Source: Streptomyces sp. NBC_00237
Lineage (GTDB): Bacteria; Actinomycetota; Actinomycetes; Streptomycetales; Streptomycetaceae
NCBI RefSeq assembly: GCF_026342435.1
Contig: NZ_JAPEMT010000001.1
Coordinates: 2,288,501-2,352,500 of the forward strand
Reading direction: 5' to 3'
Length of the DNA: 64,000 bases
The stretch's first letter is position 1. Each line of letters starts with the position of its first letter. The notes below the pieces were generated by a model, which saw only the letters and a program-made list of their open reading frames with translations, had not been told where the DNA came from and searched no databases. Positions 1 to 11,607 of this stretch are shown here, one piece after another. The translations under genes were made by a program, and so were the position numbers.

Positions 1-2
1 AG

Positions 3-1010
3 AAGGGCGTCGATGCGGCCATGCACGCGGAACTCACCGAGCTGGCCAGAAATCGCGCCTGCTCCGACATCGTCCTGGTCACCGGGGACGGTGATCTGCT
101 ACCCGGCCTGATGTCCGCCAAGGAGCACGGCGTCGCCGTCCACCTCTGGGCGGTGCAGGCCGCCGACGGCGACTACAACCAGTCCGAGGACCTCGTCGCC
201 GAGGCCGACGAGCGCCGCGTCCTGGACCGCGTGTGGATCACCCGTGCGGTACGGGCCAAGGAGTACGGCGGCATCTGCGCCCCGCCGCCGGTCCCGCGCC
301 CCGAGATCGCCGCCATCCTCTCCGCCCCGCTGCCCGAGTCCGCGCTCGCCGCCCAGGCGGAGGCCCAGGCCCGCGTCGAGGCGCAGGCCCGCGCCCAGGC
401 GCACGCAGGGAACGGCCGCCTGGGCGGTACCGAGGCCCCCGCCCGCAACGGCTCCGCCGACGTACCGTCCACCGCCTCCGGCCGTACGGTACCCACGCCC
501 AAGGACCTCGCGGGGCTGCGCGGCCCCGGCATCCAGGCCGCGCAGCACCCGCCGCACGCCCAGCACCCCCCGACGACCAGCGCCACCCTGCGCTGGTCGT
601 CCGACAAGGGCTGGGTCGAGCGACCCGGCTCGGGACCCGCGCTCGGCGAGCCCCCGGAGACCGCGTCCCTGCCCACGCTCGCCCAGCTCACCAGCGCCGA
701 GCAGCGCTGGGCGGACCGCGAGGAGGACATCACCACGGTCGGCGGCGACCCCTTCGAGGTGGGCCAGGTCTTCGCCCGCCGCTGGATGGAACGCCTCCCG
801 GAACCCGTCCACACCCAGAAGCTCTCCACGATGTACCCGCGCATCCCGCACCGCATCGACGGCGAGCTGCTGCGGTACGCGGCCCGCTTCGGCCTCCTCG
901 CGCACAAGGACGACCAGATCGACGAGCACGACCGGTACGCGATCCGGGCGGGCTTCTGGCGGGAGATCGACGTCCGGGCGGCGGCGGAGCACGCCACGGT
1001 CGCGGACTGA
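3..1010 (+). CDS. NYN-domain (LabA/DUF88-like) protein, 5' end outside window
   Basis: The reading frame is already open at the window edge, so the N-terminus is missing. The first visible residues (KGVDAAMHAEL, then VTGDGDLLPGL) match the second half of an NYN/PIN-like nuclease domain, whose acidic residues bind metal. The Asp pair in GDGD is the expected catalytic element. A proline- and alanine-rich linker of about 150 residues follows, then a compact C-terminal domain (DPFEVGQVF through AIRAGFWREI). NYN proteins are generally RNA-processing enzymes, so a ribonuclease role is inferred. The ATG at 21 lies inside the domain and is not the true start. Confidence 0.8.
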   Translation, partial: KGVDAAMHAELTELARNRACSDIVLVTGDGDLLPGLMSAKEHGVAVHLWAVQAADGDYNQSEDLVAEADERRVLDRVWITRAVRAKEYGGICAPPPVPRPEIAAILSAPLPESALAAQAEAQARVEAQARAQAHAGNGRLGGTEAPARNGSADVPSTASGRTVPTPKDLAGLRGPGIQAAQHPPHAQHPPTTSATLRWSSDKGWVERPGSGPALGEPPETASLPTLAQLTSAEQRWADREEDITTVGGDPFEVGQVFARRWMERLPEPVHTQKLSTMYPRIPHRIDGELLRYAARFGLLAHKDDQIDEHDRYAIRAGFWREIDVRAAAEHATVAD

Positions 1011-1096
1011 GGGCTTCCAGGATCACGGGGGTGAGGTCACCGCGACCGGCGCGCCCGGGGAGGGACCCGGCGGAGAGCGCGCCGCCGGGGACCCCG

Positions 1097-1102
1097 TAAA
1101 GT
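1097..1102 (+). promoter_or_regulatory. -10 box of a likely leaderless ABC-transporter transcript
   Basis: TAAAGT lies 8 nt upstream of the GTG at 1111, with no Shine-Dalgarno sequence between. The TANNNT pattern right in front of a start codon is typical of leaderless actinobacterial mRNAs. Confidence 0.5.
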
Positions 1103-1110
1103 CGTGGCTC

Positions 1111-2175
1111 GTGAGTACGGGCAGCGGCGCGCCGCGAGTGGAGTCAGCGGAGACAGCGGGCACGGCTCCGGCGCCGCACGACAGGGACGTCGTGTGCGCG
1201 GTCGAAGGGCTGGTCAAGGTGTACGCGCCCGCCCGCGCACGGCGCGGTGCGCCCGCCGTGCCCGAGGTGCGGGCCAGCGACGGCGTCTCCCTCACCGTTC
1301 GCCGGGGCGAGATCTTCGGCCTCCTCGGGCCCAACGGCGCGGGCAAGACCACCCTCGTACGCCAGCTGACCGGCCTGATGCGCCCCGACGCGGGCACCGT
1401 CTCCGTCCTCGGCCACGATCTCGTACGCCATCCCGAGCGGGCCTCCCGCCTCCTCGCCTACCTCGGCCAGGAGAGCAGTGCTCTCGACGAGCTGACCGTG
1501 TCGCTCGCCGTGGAGACGACGGGGCGGCTGCGCGGGCTGACCCTCCGGCAGGCGCGGGCCGAGCGGGACGACGTACTCGAAGAACTGGCCCTGACCCCGA
1601 TCGCGGGCAAGGCGATCAAGAAACTCTCCGGCGGGCAGCGCCGGCTGGCCTGCTTCGCGACCGTGCTGGTGGGGGAGCGGCCGGTGCTGGTCCTCGACGA
1701 GCCGACGACCGGCATGGACCCGGTCGCCCGGCGTGCGGTCTGGTCGGCCGTCGACCGCCGCCGCGCGGACCGGGGCGCGACGGTCCTGCTGGTCACCCAC
1801 AACGTCATCGAGGCCGAGACCGTCCTCGACCGGGTCGCCGTCCTGGAGCGCGGGAAGGTCATCGCCTGCGACACCCCCGCCGGGCTCAAGGCGCACGTCG
1901 CCGACGAGGTCAGGCTCGAACTCGTCTGGCGCGAGCGGGCCCCCCTCGACGTCCCCGAGGTGGCGGCCCTGCGCGGGCTCGGCGCCGGAGTGCAGGAGTC
2001 CGGGCGGCGCTGGACGCTGCGGCTGGCGCCGGACGAGGCGCGGGCGGCGGTCGCGGCGGTCACCTCAGGAGCGGCGTTCGCCGCACTCGACGACTTCACG
2101 CTGGCCACCCCGAGCCTGGAGGACGTGTACCTCGCGCTCGGTGGCGGGCGTACGGAAGGGCTGGTCAAGGCGTGA
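1111..2175 (+). CDS. ABC transporter ATP-binding protein
   Basis: ATPase subunit of an ABC-2 type exporter, 354 aa from the GTG at 1111. Walker A (GPNGAGKTT, about residue 73), signature LSGGQRR (about 173), Walker B (VLVLDEPTTGMDP, about 193) and the H-loop (VTHN) are all intact. A C-terminal extension of about 100 residues is typical of drug or daunorubicin-resistance type ATPases. The stop overlaps the GTG of the permease gene (GTGA), so the two are translationally coupled. The open frame extends further upstream, but there it overlaps the NYN gene. The substrate cannot be read from the sequence. Confidence 0.92.
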   Translation: MSTGSGAPRVESAETAGTAPAPHDRDVVCAVEGLVKVYAPARARRGAPAVPEVRASDGVSLTVRRGEIFGLLGPNGAGKTTLVRQLTGLMRPDAGTVSVLGHDLVRHPERASRLLAYLGQESSALDELTVSLAVETTGRLRGLTLRQARAERDDVLEELALTPIAGKAIKKLSGGQRRLACFATVLVGERPVLVLDEPTTGMDPVARRAVWSAVDRRRADRGATVLLVTHNVIEAETVLDRVAVLERGKVIACDTPAGLKAHVADEVRLELVWRERAPLDVPEVAALRGLGAGVQESGRRWTLRLAPDEARAAVAAVTSGAAFAALDDFTLATPSLEDVYLALGGGRTEGLVKA

Positions 2176-2999
2176 GCGCTGGATCGATCGAGGCGGTGGG
2201 TACGACGAGGTCGCCGTCCGTCCGTACGGAGCAGGGGGCGGACGCCGCCGGCCTCGCGCCCGCCGCGCGCTTCCTGCCGTCCCTCGCCGCCGTGTACCGG
2301 GCGCAGCTCTCGCGCGCCCGGGTGGCGCGCATCCCGCTGCTCTTCGTGGCGACGTTCCAGTCCGTCGGGATCATGATCCTGATGCGGGGCGTCGTGGACG
2401 GGGGAGGGGAGGCGCGGGCGGTCGTCGCCGGGTCGAGCGTGCTGGTCGTCGCCTTCGTCGCGCTGAACCTGCTCGCCCAGTACTTCGGCCACCTGCGGGC
2501 CAGCGGCGGACTCGACCACTACGCGACGCTGCCCGTCCCGCCCGCCTCGGTGGTGCTGGGCGCGGCGGGTGCGTACGCCTCCTTCACGGTCCCCGGGACT
2601 CTCGTCACGGCGGGCATCGGGTGCCTGCTCTTCGACCTGCCGATGGGGAACCTGTGGGTGCTGGCGGCGGTGGTCCCGCTGGCGGGGGCGGCGCTCGCCG
2701 GGCTCGGCGCGGCGCTGGGACTGCTCGCCCCGAAGCCCGAACTGGCCACACTGCTCGGGCAGTTGGGCATGTCGGCCGCACTGCTGCTGGGGGTGCTCCC
2801 GGCGGAGCGGATGCCCGCGCTGATCGCGTTCGCGCGGGATCTGCTGCCCTCCACGTACGGGGTGGAAGCCTTCGCCCGTACCTTCGACGCGCATCCGGAC
2901 TGGGCGGCGGTCGGCCTCGACCTGGCGGTCTGCGCCGGGGTCGGCGTGGTGTCGCTGGCCGTGGCGACGTGGGCGTACCGGCGGGCCTCGGTCCGCTGA
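2172..2999 (+). CDS. ABC-2 type transporter permease
   Basis: Membrane partner of the preceding ATPase, 275 aa. An N-terminal cytoplasmic stretch is followed by about six hydrophobic segments (for example LLFVATFQSVGIMILM and SVLVVAFVALNLLA) in the arrangement usual for ABC-2 permeases. The GTG at 2172 overlaps the ATPase stop by 4 nt. With the ATPase it should form a half-transporter dimer that exports an unknown lipid, peptide or drug-like molecule. Confidence 0.88.
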   Translation: MSAGSIEAVGTTRSPSVRTEQGADAAGLAPAARFLPSLAAVYRAQLSRARVARIPLLFVATFQSVGIMILMRGVVDGGGEARAVVAGSSVLVVAFVALNLLAQYFGHLRASGGLDHYATLPVPPASVVLGAAGAYASFTVPGTLVTAGIGCLLFDLPMGNLWVLAAVVPLAGAALAGLGAALGLLAPKPELATLLGQLGMSAALLLGVLPAERMPALIAFARDLLPSTYGVEAFARTFDAHPDWAAVGLDLAVCAGVGVVSLAVATWAYRRASVR

Positions 3000-3055
3000 C
3001 GCCCGTGTGCCGGGCGTGAGGGGCGTCCGGTGAGGCGCCGCCCGGACGCGCCTGG

Positions 3056-3061
3056 CACGAT
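3056..3061 (+). promoter_or_regulatory. -10 box, leaderless promoter of membrane protein gene
   Basis: CACGAT ends 6 nt before the GTG at 3068 and no ribosome binding site intervenes. This is a candidate leaderless promoter. Confidence 0.4.
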
Positions 3062-3067
3062 GTCAGG

Positions 3068-3817
3068 GTGACCGCTCCTCTGACACCGCCTCACCAGCCT
3101 TCGCCGCACGACCCCTGGCAGACGCCCGAGGGGTACGGGGACGGAGCGACCCAAGCGACGTACCCGCCGATCGGGGGCGGGCGCGACTCCGGCGAACTGG
3201 CCACGGACATCCGCAAGGCACTGGTGGTGCTCGTGGTGACCGCGGTGGCCGGGCTGCTGCTTGGCGTGCTGTGGGCGTGGCTGGCGCCGAAGGTGCCGCT
3301 GATCTCGACCGACAAGGCGGTCTTCCTCAAGGACACCGAGGGGGAGGCGGCGGCGGGGGCCGACGGCGTCTTCGTGCTGCTGTCGCTGGGGCTGGGCCTT
3401 CTGACGGGGCTGGGAGCCTTCCTGTTCCACCGGCGGGGCGGGATCCCGATGGTCGTCGCCCTGGCGCTGGGTGCGCTGATGGGGGCGTGGCTGGGGTGGA
3501 TGGCCGGGGGCTGGTTCGGCCCTTCGGCGGATGTGGTGGCGCAGGCGAAGGCGGTGGGGGTGGGGGTCGCCTTCGACGCTCCGTTGAAGCTGGGGGCGAA
3601 GGGGGCGTTGTTGGCGTGGCCGTTCGGGGCGGTGCTGGTGCATCTGGGGTTGACGGCGGTGTGGGGGGTGCGGGATCCGGAGCCGGAGTTCGAGTGGGGG
3701 GCGTATTACGGGGCTCCGGCCCAGGCTCCGGTCTCGGATTCGGCTCCGGGTCAGGATTCGGCTCCGGTCTCGGATGCGGCTCCCGGCTCGGGGCCGTCGG
3801 ACGGGGCGGGGCGGTAG
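3068..3817 (+). CDS. Membrane protein, probably DUF2567-like
   Basis: A 249-aa protein with a short proline-rich cytoplasmic N-terminus, four predicted membrane segments (ALVVLVVTAVAGLLLGVLW near residue 60, GVFVLLSLGLGLLTGLGAF, VVALALGALMGAWLGW, LLAWPFGAVLVHLGLTAVW) and a low-complexity C-terminal tail of SAPGQDSAPVSD-type repeats. The overall pattern recalls actinobacterial DUF2567 membrane proteins, but that assignment comes from general resemblance. No catalytic motif is visible. It is not obviously co-transcribed with the ABC genes, because a 68-nt gap carries its own promoter-like box. Confidence 0.7.
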   Translation: MTAPLTPPHQPSPHDPWQTPEGYGDGATQATYPPIGGGRDSGELATDIRKALVVLVVTAVAGLLLGVLWAWLAPKVPLISTDKAVFLKDTEGEAAAGADGVFVLLSLGLGLLTGLGAFLFHRRGGIPMVVALALGALMGAWLGWMAGGWFGPSADVVAQAKAVGVGVAFDAPLKLGAKGALLAWPFGAVLVHLGLTAVWGVRDPEPEFEWGAYYGAPAQAPVSDSAPGQDSAPVSDAAPGSGPSDGAGR

Positions 3818-3825
3818 CGGGGCGG

Positions 3826-3965
3826 GGCGGCTCCGGGGTGGGCCCGGAGCGAGGGGGGCCGCCCCCTTGCCCGCCCTTCCCCAAGCTCTCAACTTCGTTC
3901 GAGCAGGGGATACCCCACTCGCCCCCGGGGGGCGGCCCCGCCGCCCAAGGGGGCTGGGCGGAGGC
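3826..3965 (+). repeat. Composite dispersed repeat: module C interrupted by module B
   Basis: Fills the gene-free stretch between the membrane protein and the bL37-like gene. Outer module C (CTCCGGGGTGGGCCCGGAGC through GGCCCCGCCGCCCAAGGGGG) recurs in the same orientation at 17668-17760. Inside this copy, 3877-3920 is module B (CCCCAAGCTCTC ... GAGCAGGGGATACCCC). B is absent at the same point in the 17.7-kb copy and recurs near 17559-17600 (reversed), 33258-33300 and 53521-53562. Confidence 0.8.
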
Positions 3966-4015
3966 GTAGGAGGCTTGGCGGAGGCGGAGGGGGCAGGTCC
4001 TGCCGTCCCAGGGGG

Positions 4016-4090
4016 CTAGGCCGGGCGTTTGCCGTGGTTGGATTTGTTTTTCTTGACGCGCCACTTCCGTTTGCGGGTCTTCTTGGACAT
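4016..4090 (-). CDS. Probable ribosomal protein bL37-like 24-aa peptide
   Basis: A very short, strongly basic peptide of 24 residues, starting MSKKTRKRKWRVKKN and ending in NHGKRPA. The basic body with a C-terminal NHGKRP motif matches my recollection of bL37, the small actinobacterial large-subunit protein found in mycobacterial ribosome structures. A GAGGGG ribosome binding site lies about 9 nt before the ATG. The stop TAG abuts the repeat region. It precedes nothing obvious on the minus strand and is probably monocistronic. An alternative is another tiny basic ribosomal protein of the bS22/AURKAIP1 type, but that family has a different sequence. Confidence 0.72.
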   Translation of the reverse strand: MSKKTRKRKWRVKKNKSNHGKRPA

Positions 4091-4159
4091 TGCGTCACAC
4101 CCCTCACGGTCGGACCGTTTCCCTAGGTCCTAGTGGAGGATCGGCAAGCCGTCGAGACC

Positions 4160-4660
4160 CTACGCGCGACCGATCGGGGCGAGGACCGCCGAGGTGAGTG
4201 CGGCCAGGTCCCCGGGGGCCAGCTCGACCTCCAGGCCCCGGCGGCCCGCCGACACGCAGATCGTGGCGTGGGAGGAGGCGGAGGAGTCCAGCACCGTACG
4301 GAGCTTCCTGCGCTGGCCGAGGGGGGAGATCCCGCCGAGCACGTAGCCCGTGGTGCGCTCCGCCGCCGCCGGGTCCGCCATGACCGCCTTCTTGCCGCCG
4401 ACCGCCGAGGCGAGGGCCTTCAGGTCGAGCGTGCCCGCGACCGGGACGACCGCCACCGTGAGCGTCCCGTCGATGTCCGCGACGAGGGTCTTGAAGACGC
4501 GGTCGGGGGTGACGCCGAGGGCCTGCGCGGCTTCCTCGCCGTACGAGGCCGCCGCCGGGTCGTGGGCGTACGCGTGCACCGTGTACGCGGCGCCCGCCGC
4601 CGTGAGGGCCACCGTCGCCGGGGTCCCGCCCGTCTGCGCGGCCTGCTTCTTCTTCGCCAA
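4160..4660 (-). CDS. ybaK: YbaK/EbsC-family aminoacyl-tRNA deacylase
   Basis: Editing-type deacylase of 166 aa that hydrolyses mischarged Cys-tRNA(Pro) in characterised relatives. The family pattern is complete: GVTPDRVFKTLV, the invariant Lys in AVGGKKAVMA, and GYVLGGISPLGQRR. The start is a TTG at 4660 preceded by GAGGG, and no ATG or GTG is available in frame. It follows the Lon-domain gene by 17 nt on the same strand, so the two are probably co-transcribed. Confidence 0.88.
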   Translation of the reverse strand: MAKKKQAAQTGGTPATVALTAAGAAYTVHAYAHDPAAASYGEEAAQALGVTPDRVFKTLVADIDGTLTVAVVPVAGTLDLKALASAVGGKKAVMADPAAAERTTGYVLGGISPLGQRRKLRTVLDSSASSHATICVSAGRRGLEVELAPGDLAALTSAVLAPIGRA

Positions 4661-4677
4661 CGTACGTAATCCCTCGG

Positions 4678-5475
4678 TCAGTTGGGGCAGGTCGGGGCCC
4701 GGGTGAGGGCTTCGGCCGGGATGGAGGGGAGGTGGCGGATCAGGGCCGTCTCCTGGCGCAGGATCGTCAGCTCCTCGCGCAGCCGGGTCGCCGTGTCCGG
4801 GGCCTGGAGGAGCCGCTGCCGGGTCGGGGTGTCGAGCATGGTGGCCGCCGCGACCAGGTAGGACACGACGGACGGCTCGTCGGGGAGGTCGGCGGCCGAC
4901 GTCAGGGTCGCCTCACGCGCTCCCGCCAGCCGCTTCTGGTACGCGCGGAAGGCGCGCAGCACGCCCTCGGCGAGCGCGCCCGCCTCGTCGCCCGGGTCCT
5001 CGTCCAGCTCTTCCAGCTCGGCGACGAGGTAGGGGCCGGTCGCGTCGACGGAGAGGATCTTCACCCGCTTCGTGCCGGTGGCGAGGACCTCGAAGCTGCC
5101 GTCCTCGCGTTCGCGGATCGTCGCCGCGTCCGCGATGCAGCCCACCCGGTGGAACGCCTGGATCGGGTCGGCGCCGAAGCCCGCCGCCGGGCCCTGCTCC
5201 GTCATCGCGGTGGGGTCGTCGGGCATGCCGGTCGCGGTGCGGGCGGTCTCCCGGCCGTCGCGGATCGCCACGACCGCGAAGCGGCGCGCCTCGTCGTCCT
5301 GAGTACCGTCGTCGGGGACGGCATCGGGACCGCCGTCGGCGAGGGAGTCGGGGGACGACTTCAGCAAGTCGCGCATCATGGCGCGATAACGCTCCTCGAA
5401 CACGTTCAGCGGCAGGACGAGGCCGGGGAACAGCACCGAGTTGAGCGGGAAGAGCGGCAGGCGAGCGGTGGTCAC
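4678..5475 (-). CDS. LON peptidase N-terminal (substrate-binding) domain protein
   Basis: A stand-alone Lon N-domain protein of 265 aa from the GTG at 5475, without the ATPase or protease parts of Lon. The start LPLFPLNSVLFPGLVLPLNVFE is the family hallmark, and GCIADAATIRE and GTKRVKIL belong to the same beta-rich domain. An ATG at 5523 would give 281 aa but would overlap the upstream gene. The GTG is preferred because a TACGCT box (5484-5489) lies 8 nt in front, as expected for a leaderless message. The function of these proteins is unclear; substrate or adaptor binding is likely. Confidence 0.85.
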   Translation of the reverse strand: MTTARLPLFPLNSVLFPGLVLPLNVFEERYRAMMRDLLKSSPDSLADGGPDAVPDDGTQDDEARRFAVVAIRDGRETARTATGMPDDPTAMTEQGPAAGFGADPIQAFHRVGCIADAATIREREDGSFEVLATGTKRVKILSVDATGPYLVAELEELDEDPGDEAGALAEGVLRAFRAYQKRLAGAREATLTSAADLPDEPSVVSYLVAAATMLDTPTRQRLLQAPDTATRLREELTILRQETALIRHLPSIPAEALTRAPTCPN

Positions 5476-5480
5476 AGCGC

Positions 5481-6635
5481 TCAAGCGTAATGGCCGTCGG
5501 ACCTGCTGCGTCCGGGAGTCCATTTACGGACCCCCTCGGGTTTCGCGCGGCCCGCCGAAGGGGCCGCTCCGGTGGTGGCCCGGGAGCGTGCCGCGTCCCG
5601 CAGTTCGAGGAACCGGCCGAGCGGGTCCTCGGTGAGGGAGGCCCACGGGAACGACGTCGCGTACGGGCCGATCAGGCGGAACTGCTCGACCGCGTCCGTC
5701 CACCGCTCGCGGCCCACCAGGACGTACGCCAGGAGGTTGCGCACCTCCGCCGCCCACGGGTCGCCCGGCGCGTACTCGGCGGACAGGGTGATCGCCAGGT
5801 CGGCGGCCTTGTCGACGCGGGCGGTCAGGTCCGGGGCGAGGGGGTGCCCGCCCGGCGCGAGGGCCGCGTCCCGGACCGGGGGCCGGTCCGCGAGCAGGGT
5901 GAAGGCCGCGCGCAGGGGGAGGGCCTGGACGAGCGAACCGGGGAGCGCGTCGTCGGCGGCCTGCTCGGCGAAGTCGAAGCACTCGCGGTACGTGGAGCCC
6001 TGGGCGGCGAGGTACTTCAGGGCCGCGACGTGGCAGCCGTAGTGGTGGGAGGAACGGCGGACGGCCTGGCCCCACAGGGCCTCGAAGGTGTCGTGGGCGG
6101 CCTGCGTGCCGCGTGCGTGGTCCAGGGCGATGCGCCAGGGCACCGGGTCGCTGGGCGCGCCTGCGGCGGCGGCGTCGATCAGGGGCCCGGCGGGGCGCAG
6201 GCGGTCGGCGGGGGAGGGGGACTCCAGCGCTCTGCGGACTTCGAGCTCGGCCTTGATGAGGAGGGCGTCGGGGTCCGAAGGGTCGGCCAGCAGCCAGTCG
6301 GTGAGCCAGTCCTGGCGGTGGTGGGCGAACGCGGCCAGCCGCAGCGTGTACCGGTCGCGGTTCTCCCACTCGGCGCCTTCGCGGGTCGCGGCGAGGAGGG
6401 CTGCGGCCGGTGCGTAGCCGCCCTGGGCGGCGGCGACCAGCGCGGGGGCCATGCGCGCGTCGGGGGCGTCGAGCAGCAGGTCCTCGTCGGTCGAGGCCGC
6501 CGAGGCCGTCGAGGACGCAGTGGTCGTCGAGGACGCAGTGGCCGTCGAGGACGCAGTGGACGGTCCGCCGGGCGGGGCCGGGGAGACCCGGCGGGCACGG
6601 CGTGCGGTGCTCATCAGGGCGCGAAGGAAAGACAT
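5481..6635 (-). CDS. Conserved hypothetical helical protein
   Basis: A 384-aa protein, not recognised. The N-terminus is a Ser/Thr/Ala-rich low-complexity stretch encoded in part by an 18-bp tandem repeat. The rest looks all-helical, with TPR-like spacing (for example AAAQGGYAPAAALL, ALLIKAELEVRRAL, LAYVLVGRERWTDAVEQFR). The start is taken at the ATG at 6635 (MSFLRALM). A longer frame to 6728 is possible, but its leader (MTKIRTTFAPLPK) looks untranslated. The stop lies 5 nt from the Lon-domain start, whose -10 box overlaps the last codons here. Confidence 0.6.
   Translation of the reverse strand: MSFLRALMSTARRARRVSPAPPGGPSTASSTATASSTTTASSTASAASTDEDLLLDAPDARMAPALVAAAQGGYAPAAALLAATREGAEWENRDRYTLRLAAFAHHRQDWLTDWLLADPSDPDALLIKAELEVRRALESPSPADRLRPAGPLIDAAAAGAPSDPVPWRIALDHARGTQAAHDTFEALWGQAVRRSSHHYGCHVAALKYLAAQGSTYRECFDFAEQAADDALPGSLVQALPLRAAFTLLADRPPVRDAALAPGGHPLAPDLTARVDKAADLAITLSAEYAPGDPWAAEVRNLLAYVLVGRERWTDAVEQFRLIGPYATSFPWASLTEDPLGRFLELRDAARSRATTGAAPSAGRAKPEGVRKWTPGRSRSDGHYA
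6508..6561. repeat. 18-bp tandem repeat, three units, within coding sequence
   Basis: GTCGAGGACGCAGTGGNC repeats at 6508, 6526 and 6544 with one variable base per unit. Being a multiple of three it preserves frame and encodes the Ser/Thr/Ala tract of the hypothetical protein. Copy number may vary between strains. Confidence 0.9.
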
Positions 6636-6824
6636 GGTCCAGCCATTGAAAACCGCAGGTGAGCGGGGTGCCAGGGGCGGTCTGTGAAGCTTTGGTAGCG
6701 GCGCGAAGGTTGTACGGATTTTGGTCAAGGGACGGTAAAGAAAGACGGTGGACGGGGCGGGGAGGGGGAGGGCGTGTGGGGGCGGGGTGAACGGGGCCGG
6801 GGCGGGGCTCCGCGCAGGGGTCGG

Positions 6825-8432
6825 CTAGCCCCTCCGCAGGAGTCGGGAGGCGCCTGCCGCGACCGTGGTGGCGAGGATCCAGCCGAGGAGGATCAGGGCG
6901 GCGGCCACCCACTGCCAGCCGCCCTTCAGGAGCCAGTAGCCGTCCTGGCCGAGGTTGATGACCGGGACGAGGAGGTCCAGGGCGTAGAGGGGGGCGCTCC
7001 ACTGGGGGTGTTCGTCGGGCTTGATGGGCTGGGGGTCGTAGCGGGAGAAGGCGAGGGTGCCCGCCGCCCAGAGGACCGCCATCCACAGGGCGGCCCGGCC
7101 CGGCCGGTATCCGTACGCCACCGTCCAGTCCTGGAGGACGCCCCACACCTTCCCGGCCAGCGGCAGCGTCTCGCGCCGACGGCGCTGCTTGGTGAGGAGG
7201 ACCTCGCGGGCCTCGGAGTCCTCGCCGCTGTTGCGCTTCACGGCGGCCAGCCGCTCGTACGGTTCCGGGGCGTACTCGGGGGTCGCGGCCGTCACCCACT
7301 CCAGTCGCCTGGCCAGCGGGAAGTGGCCGATCGGGACCAGGTTCTCGTAGGCGAAGCCGCCCATCGACAGATGCCCGGGCCCCGGCCAGCTCGTCGACTT
7401 GTCGACCAGGGTGATGATCTTCGCGCCGGAGAGCACCACCCTCCCCCGCTCGGGCCGCTCGCCCAGAAAGCGCAGTTCCGGGGTCTGGATGCGGCGCAGC
7501 GACAGTTCCTGGTCGTTCTCCAGGGTGAAGCGCGCGTCCTGGAGGTCGACGGCGTCGCCGAAGCGCCCGTCGTCCAGGCGGAGCCCGCCCTGGCACTCGA
7601 AGCGCTGCATCCGGGTGCCCCGGGCGGGGGTGTTGCCGACGCCCCGGCCCAGCCCGAACGGGGGCGTGGTGTTGCCGTACGTCTGCGAGGAGAGCCCCGC
7701 CGGGGTGAGGTAGAGCGAACGTTCTACCGTCAGCTGCGGGGCGTTGAGTGCCCGCTTCCCGTACGGATTCGTCAGGCGGCTGCCGCGCAGGCTCAGCGAG
7801 ACGCCCACCTTCGCGCCCCGCAGGCTGATCTCGCCGTGCGTCTCGATCAGCTCCGCCTGGAGGTCCTGGGCCACCGACAACCCGTCCGCCAGGATCGACT
7901 TCCCGCGCCGGTCCCGCCCCACCACGATCTGGTTGATCAGCAGGTCCGTGCCGATCTGCGCGTCGGTGAGCCGCACCCCGTTCTCCACCCGGCAGCGGGG
8001 CAGATGCAGATCACCCTCCGTGTGCAGCCGGGCGGCCTCGACCCGGGGGATCGAGCAGCCCACCAGCCGCAGGGTGGTGAACCGGCACTCCGGCAGCAGG
8101 AGTTCGCTGTCGAAGCGGCAGCCGTTCATCTCCACGTACGGGGCGACCGTGCCGCCCGACAGGTCGAGCACCCCGGTGATCTGCACCCCGCGCAGCTTCA
8201 GCGCCGCCACCCGCCCCGGCCGCGCCTCCGGCCCGCTGAGCAGCAGGAGCGCCACCACGCGGGCGCGCACCGTGCGCTCGGGGCCCCAGGAGCGCGCGGC
8301 CATCGGGTCGTCGGCGAGGGGCTGCTGCACCCGCAGGTCGTACGTGGTGCCGTTGCGGTACGACTGCCACATTCCCAGTTCCGCCGCGCTGAGCCAGTCC
8401 GGCGCCTCGTCGTCCCGCTGCGCCTCGGTCAC
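6825..8432 (-). CDS. Membrane-anchored beta-helix-like (pentapeptide-like) protein
   Basis: A 535-aa protein starting GTG ACC GAG. Residues 80 to about 370 form regularly spaced hydrophobic strands (for example [17 protein letters not shown] and [18 protein letters not shown]), suggesting a right-handed beta-helix related to pentapeptide-repeat folds. A basic linker ([10 protein letters not shown]) follows, then three C-terminal membrane segments ([48 protein letters not shown]). Homologues are often labelled oxidoreductase in Streptomyces genomes, but no cofactor motif is visible here. It is transcribed divergently from hisD across a palindrome-rich spacer. Confidence 0.68.
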   Translation of the reverse strand: MTEAQRDDEAPDWLSAAELGMWQSYRNGTTYDLRVQQPLADDPMAARSWGPERTVRARVVALLLLSGPEARPGRVAALKLRGVQITGVLDLSGGTVAPYVEMNGCRFDSELLLPECRFTTLRLVGCSIPRVEAARLHTEGDLHLPRCRVENGVRLTDAQIGTDLLINQIVVGRDRRGKSILADGLSVAQDLQAELIETHGEISLRGAKVGVSLSLRGSRLTNPYGKRALNAPQLTVERSLYLTPAGLSSQTYGNTTPPFGLGRGVGNTPARGTRMQRFECQGGLRLDDGRFGDAVDLQDARFTLENDQELSLRRIQTPELRFLGERPERGRVVLSGAKIITLVDKSTSWPGPGHLSMGGFAYENLVPIGHFPLARRLEWVTAATPEYAPEPYERLAAVKRNSGEDSEAREVLLTKQRRRRETLPLAGKVWGVLQDWTVAYGYRPGRAALWMAVLWAAGTLAFSRYDPQPIKPDEHPQWSAPLYALDLLVPVINLGQDGYWLLKGGWQWVAAALILLGWILATTVAAGASRLLRRG

Positions 8433-8479
8433 TGCGCCGCCCCATCCCCTCGATCCGCTACGTAACGCAGTGCACGCTA

Positions 8480-8532
8480 GCCGTCACCGGTGACGGCCGG
8501 GACCCCTGTGGCTCGTATCAGTCAGTGATACG
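8480..8532. promoter_or_regulatory. Two palindromes in the divergent spacer upstream of hisD
   Basis: GCCGTCACCGGTGACGGC (8480-8497) is a perfect 18-bp palindrome. CGTATCA-GTCAG-TGATACG (8514-8532) is a perfect 7+7 inverted repeat. Both lie between the minus-strand membrane protein (start 8432) and hisD (start 8573). The second sits just upstream of the hisD -35 position. They are candidate operators; the cognate regulator is unknown. Confidence 0.5.
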
Positions 8533-8559
8533 GGCGACCGGTGGCCGGAAGCGGTCTGC

Positions 8560-8565
8560 GAGAAT
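8560..8565 (+). promoter_or_regulatory. -10 box of the his operon, leaderless start
   Basis: GAGAAT lies 7 nt before the hisD GTG, with no Shine-Dalgarno sequence. The whole his operon is probably transcribed from here. Confidence 0.5.
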
Positions 8566-8572
8566 TGGGTAC

Positions 8573-11603
<3,031 letters not shown>

Positions 11604-11607
11604 CCCC

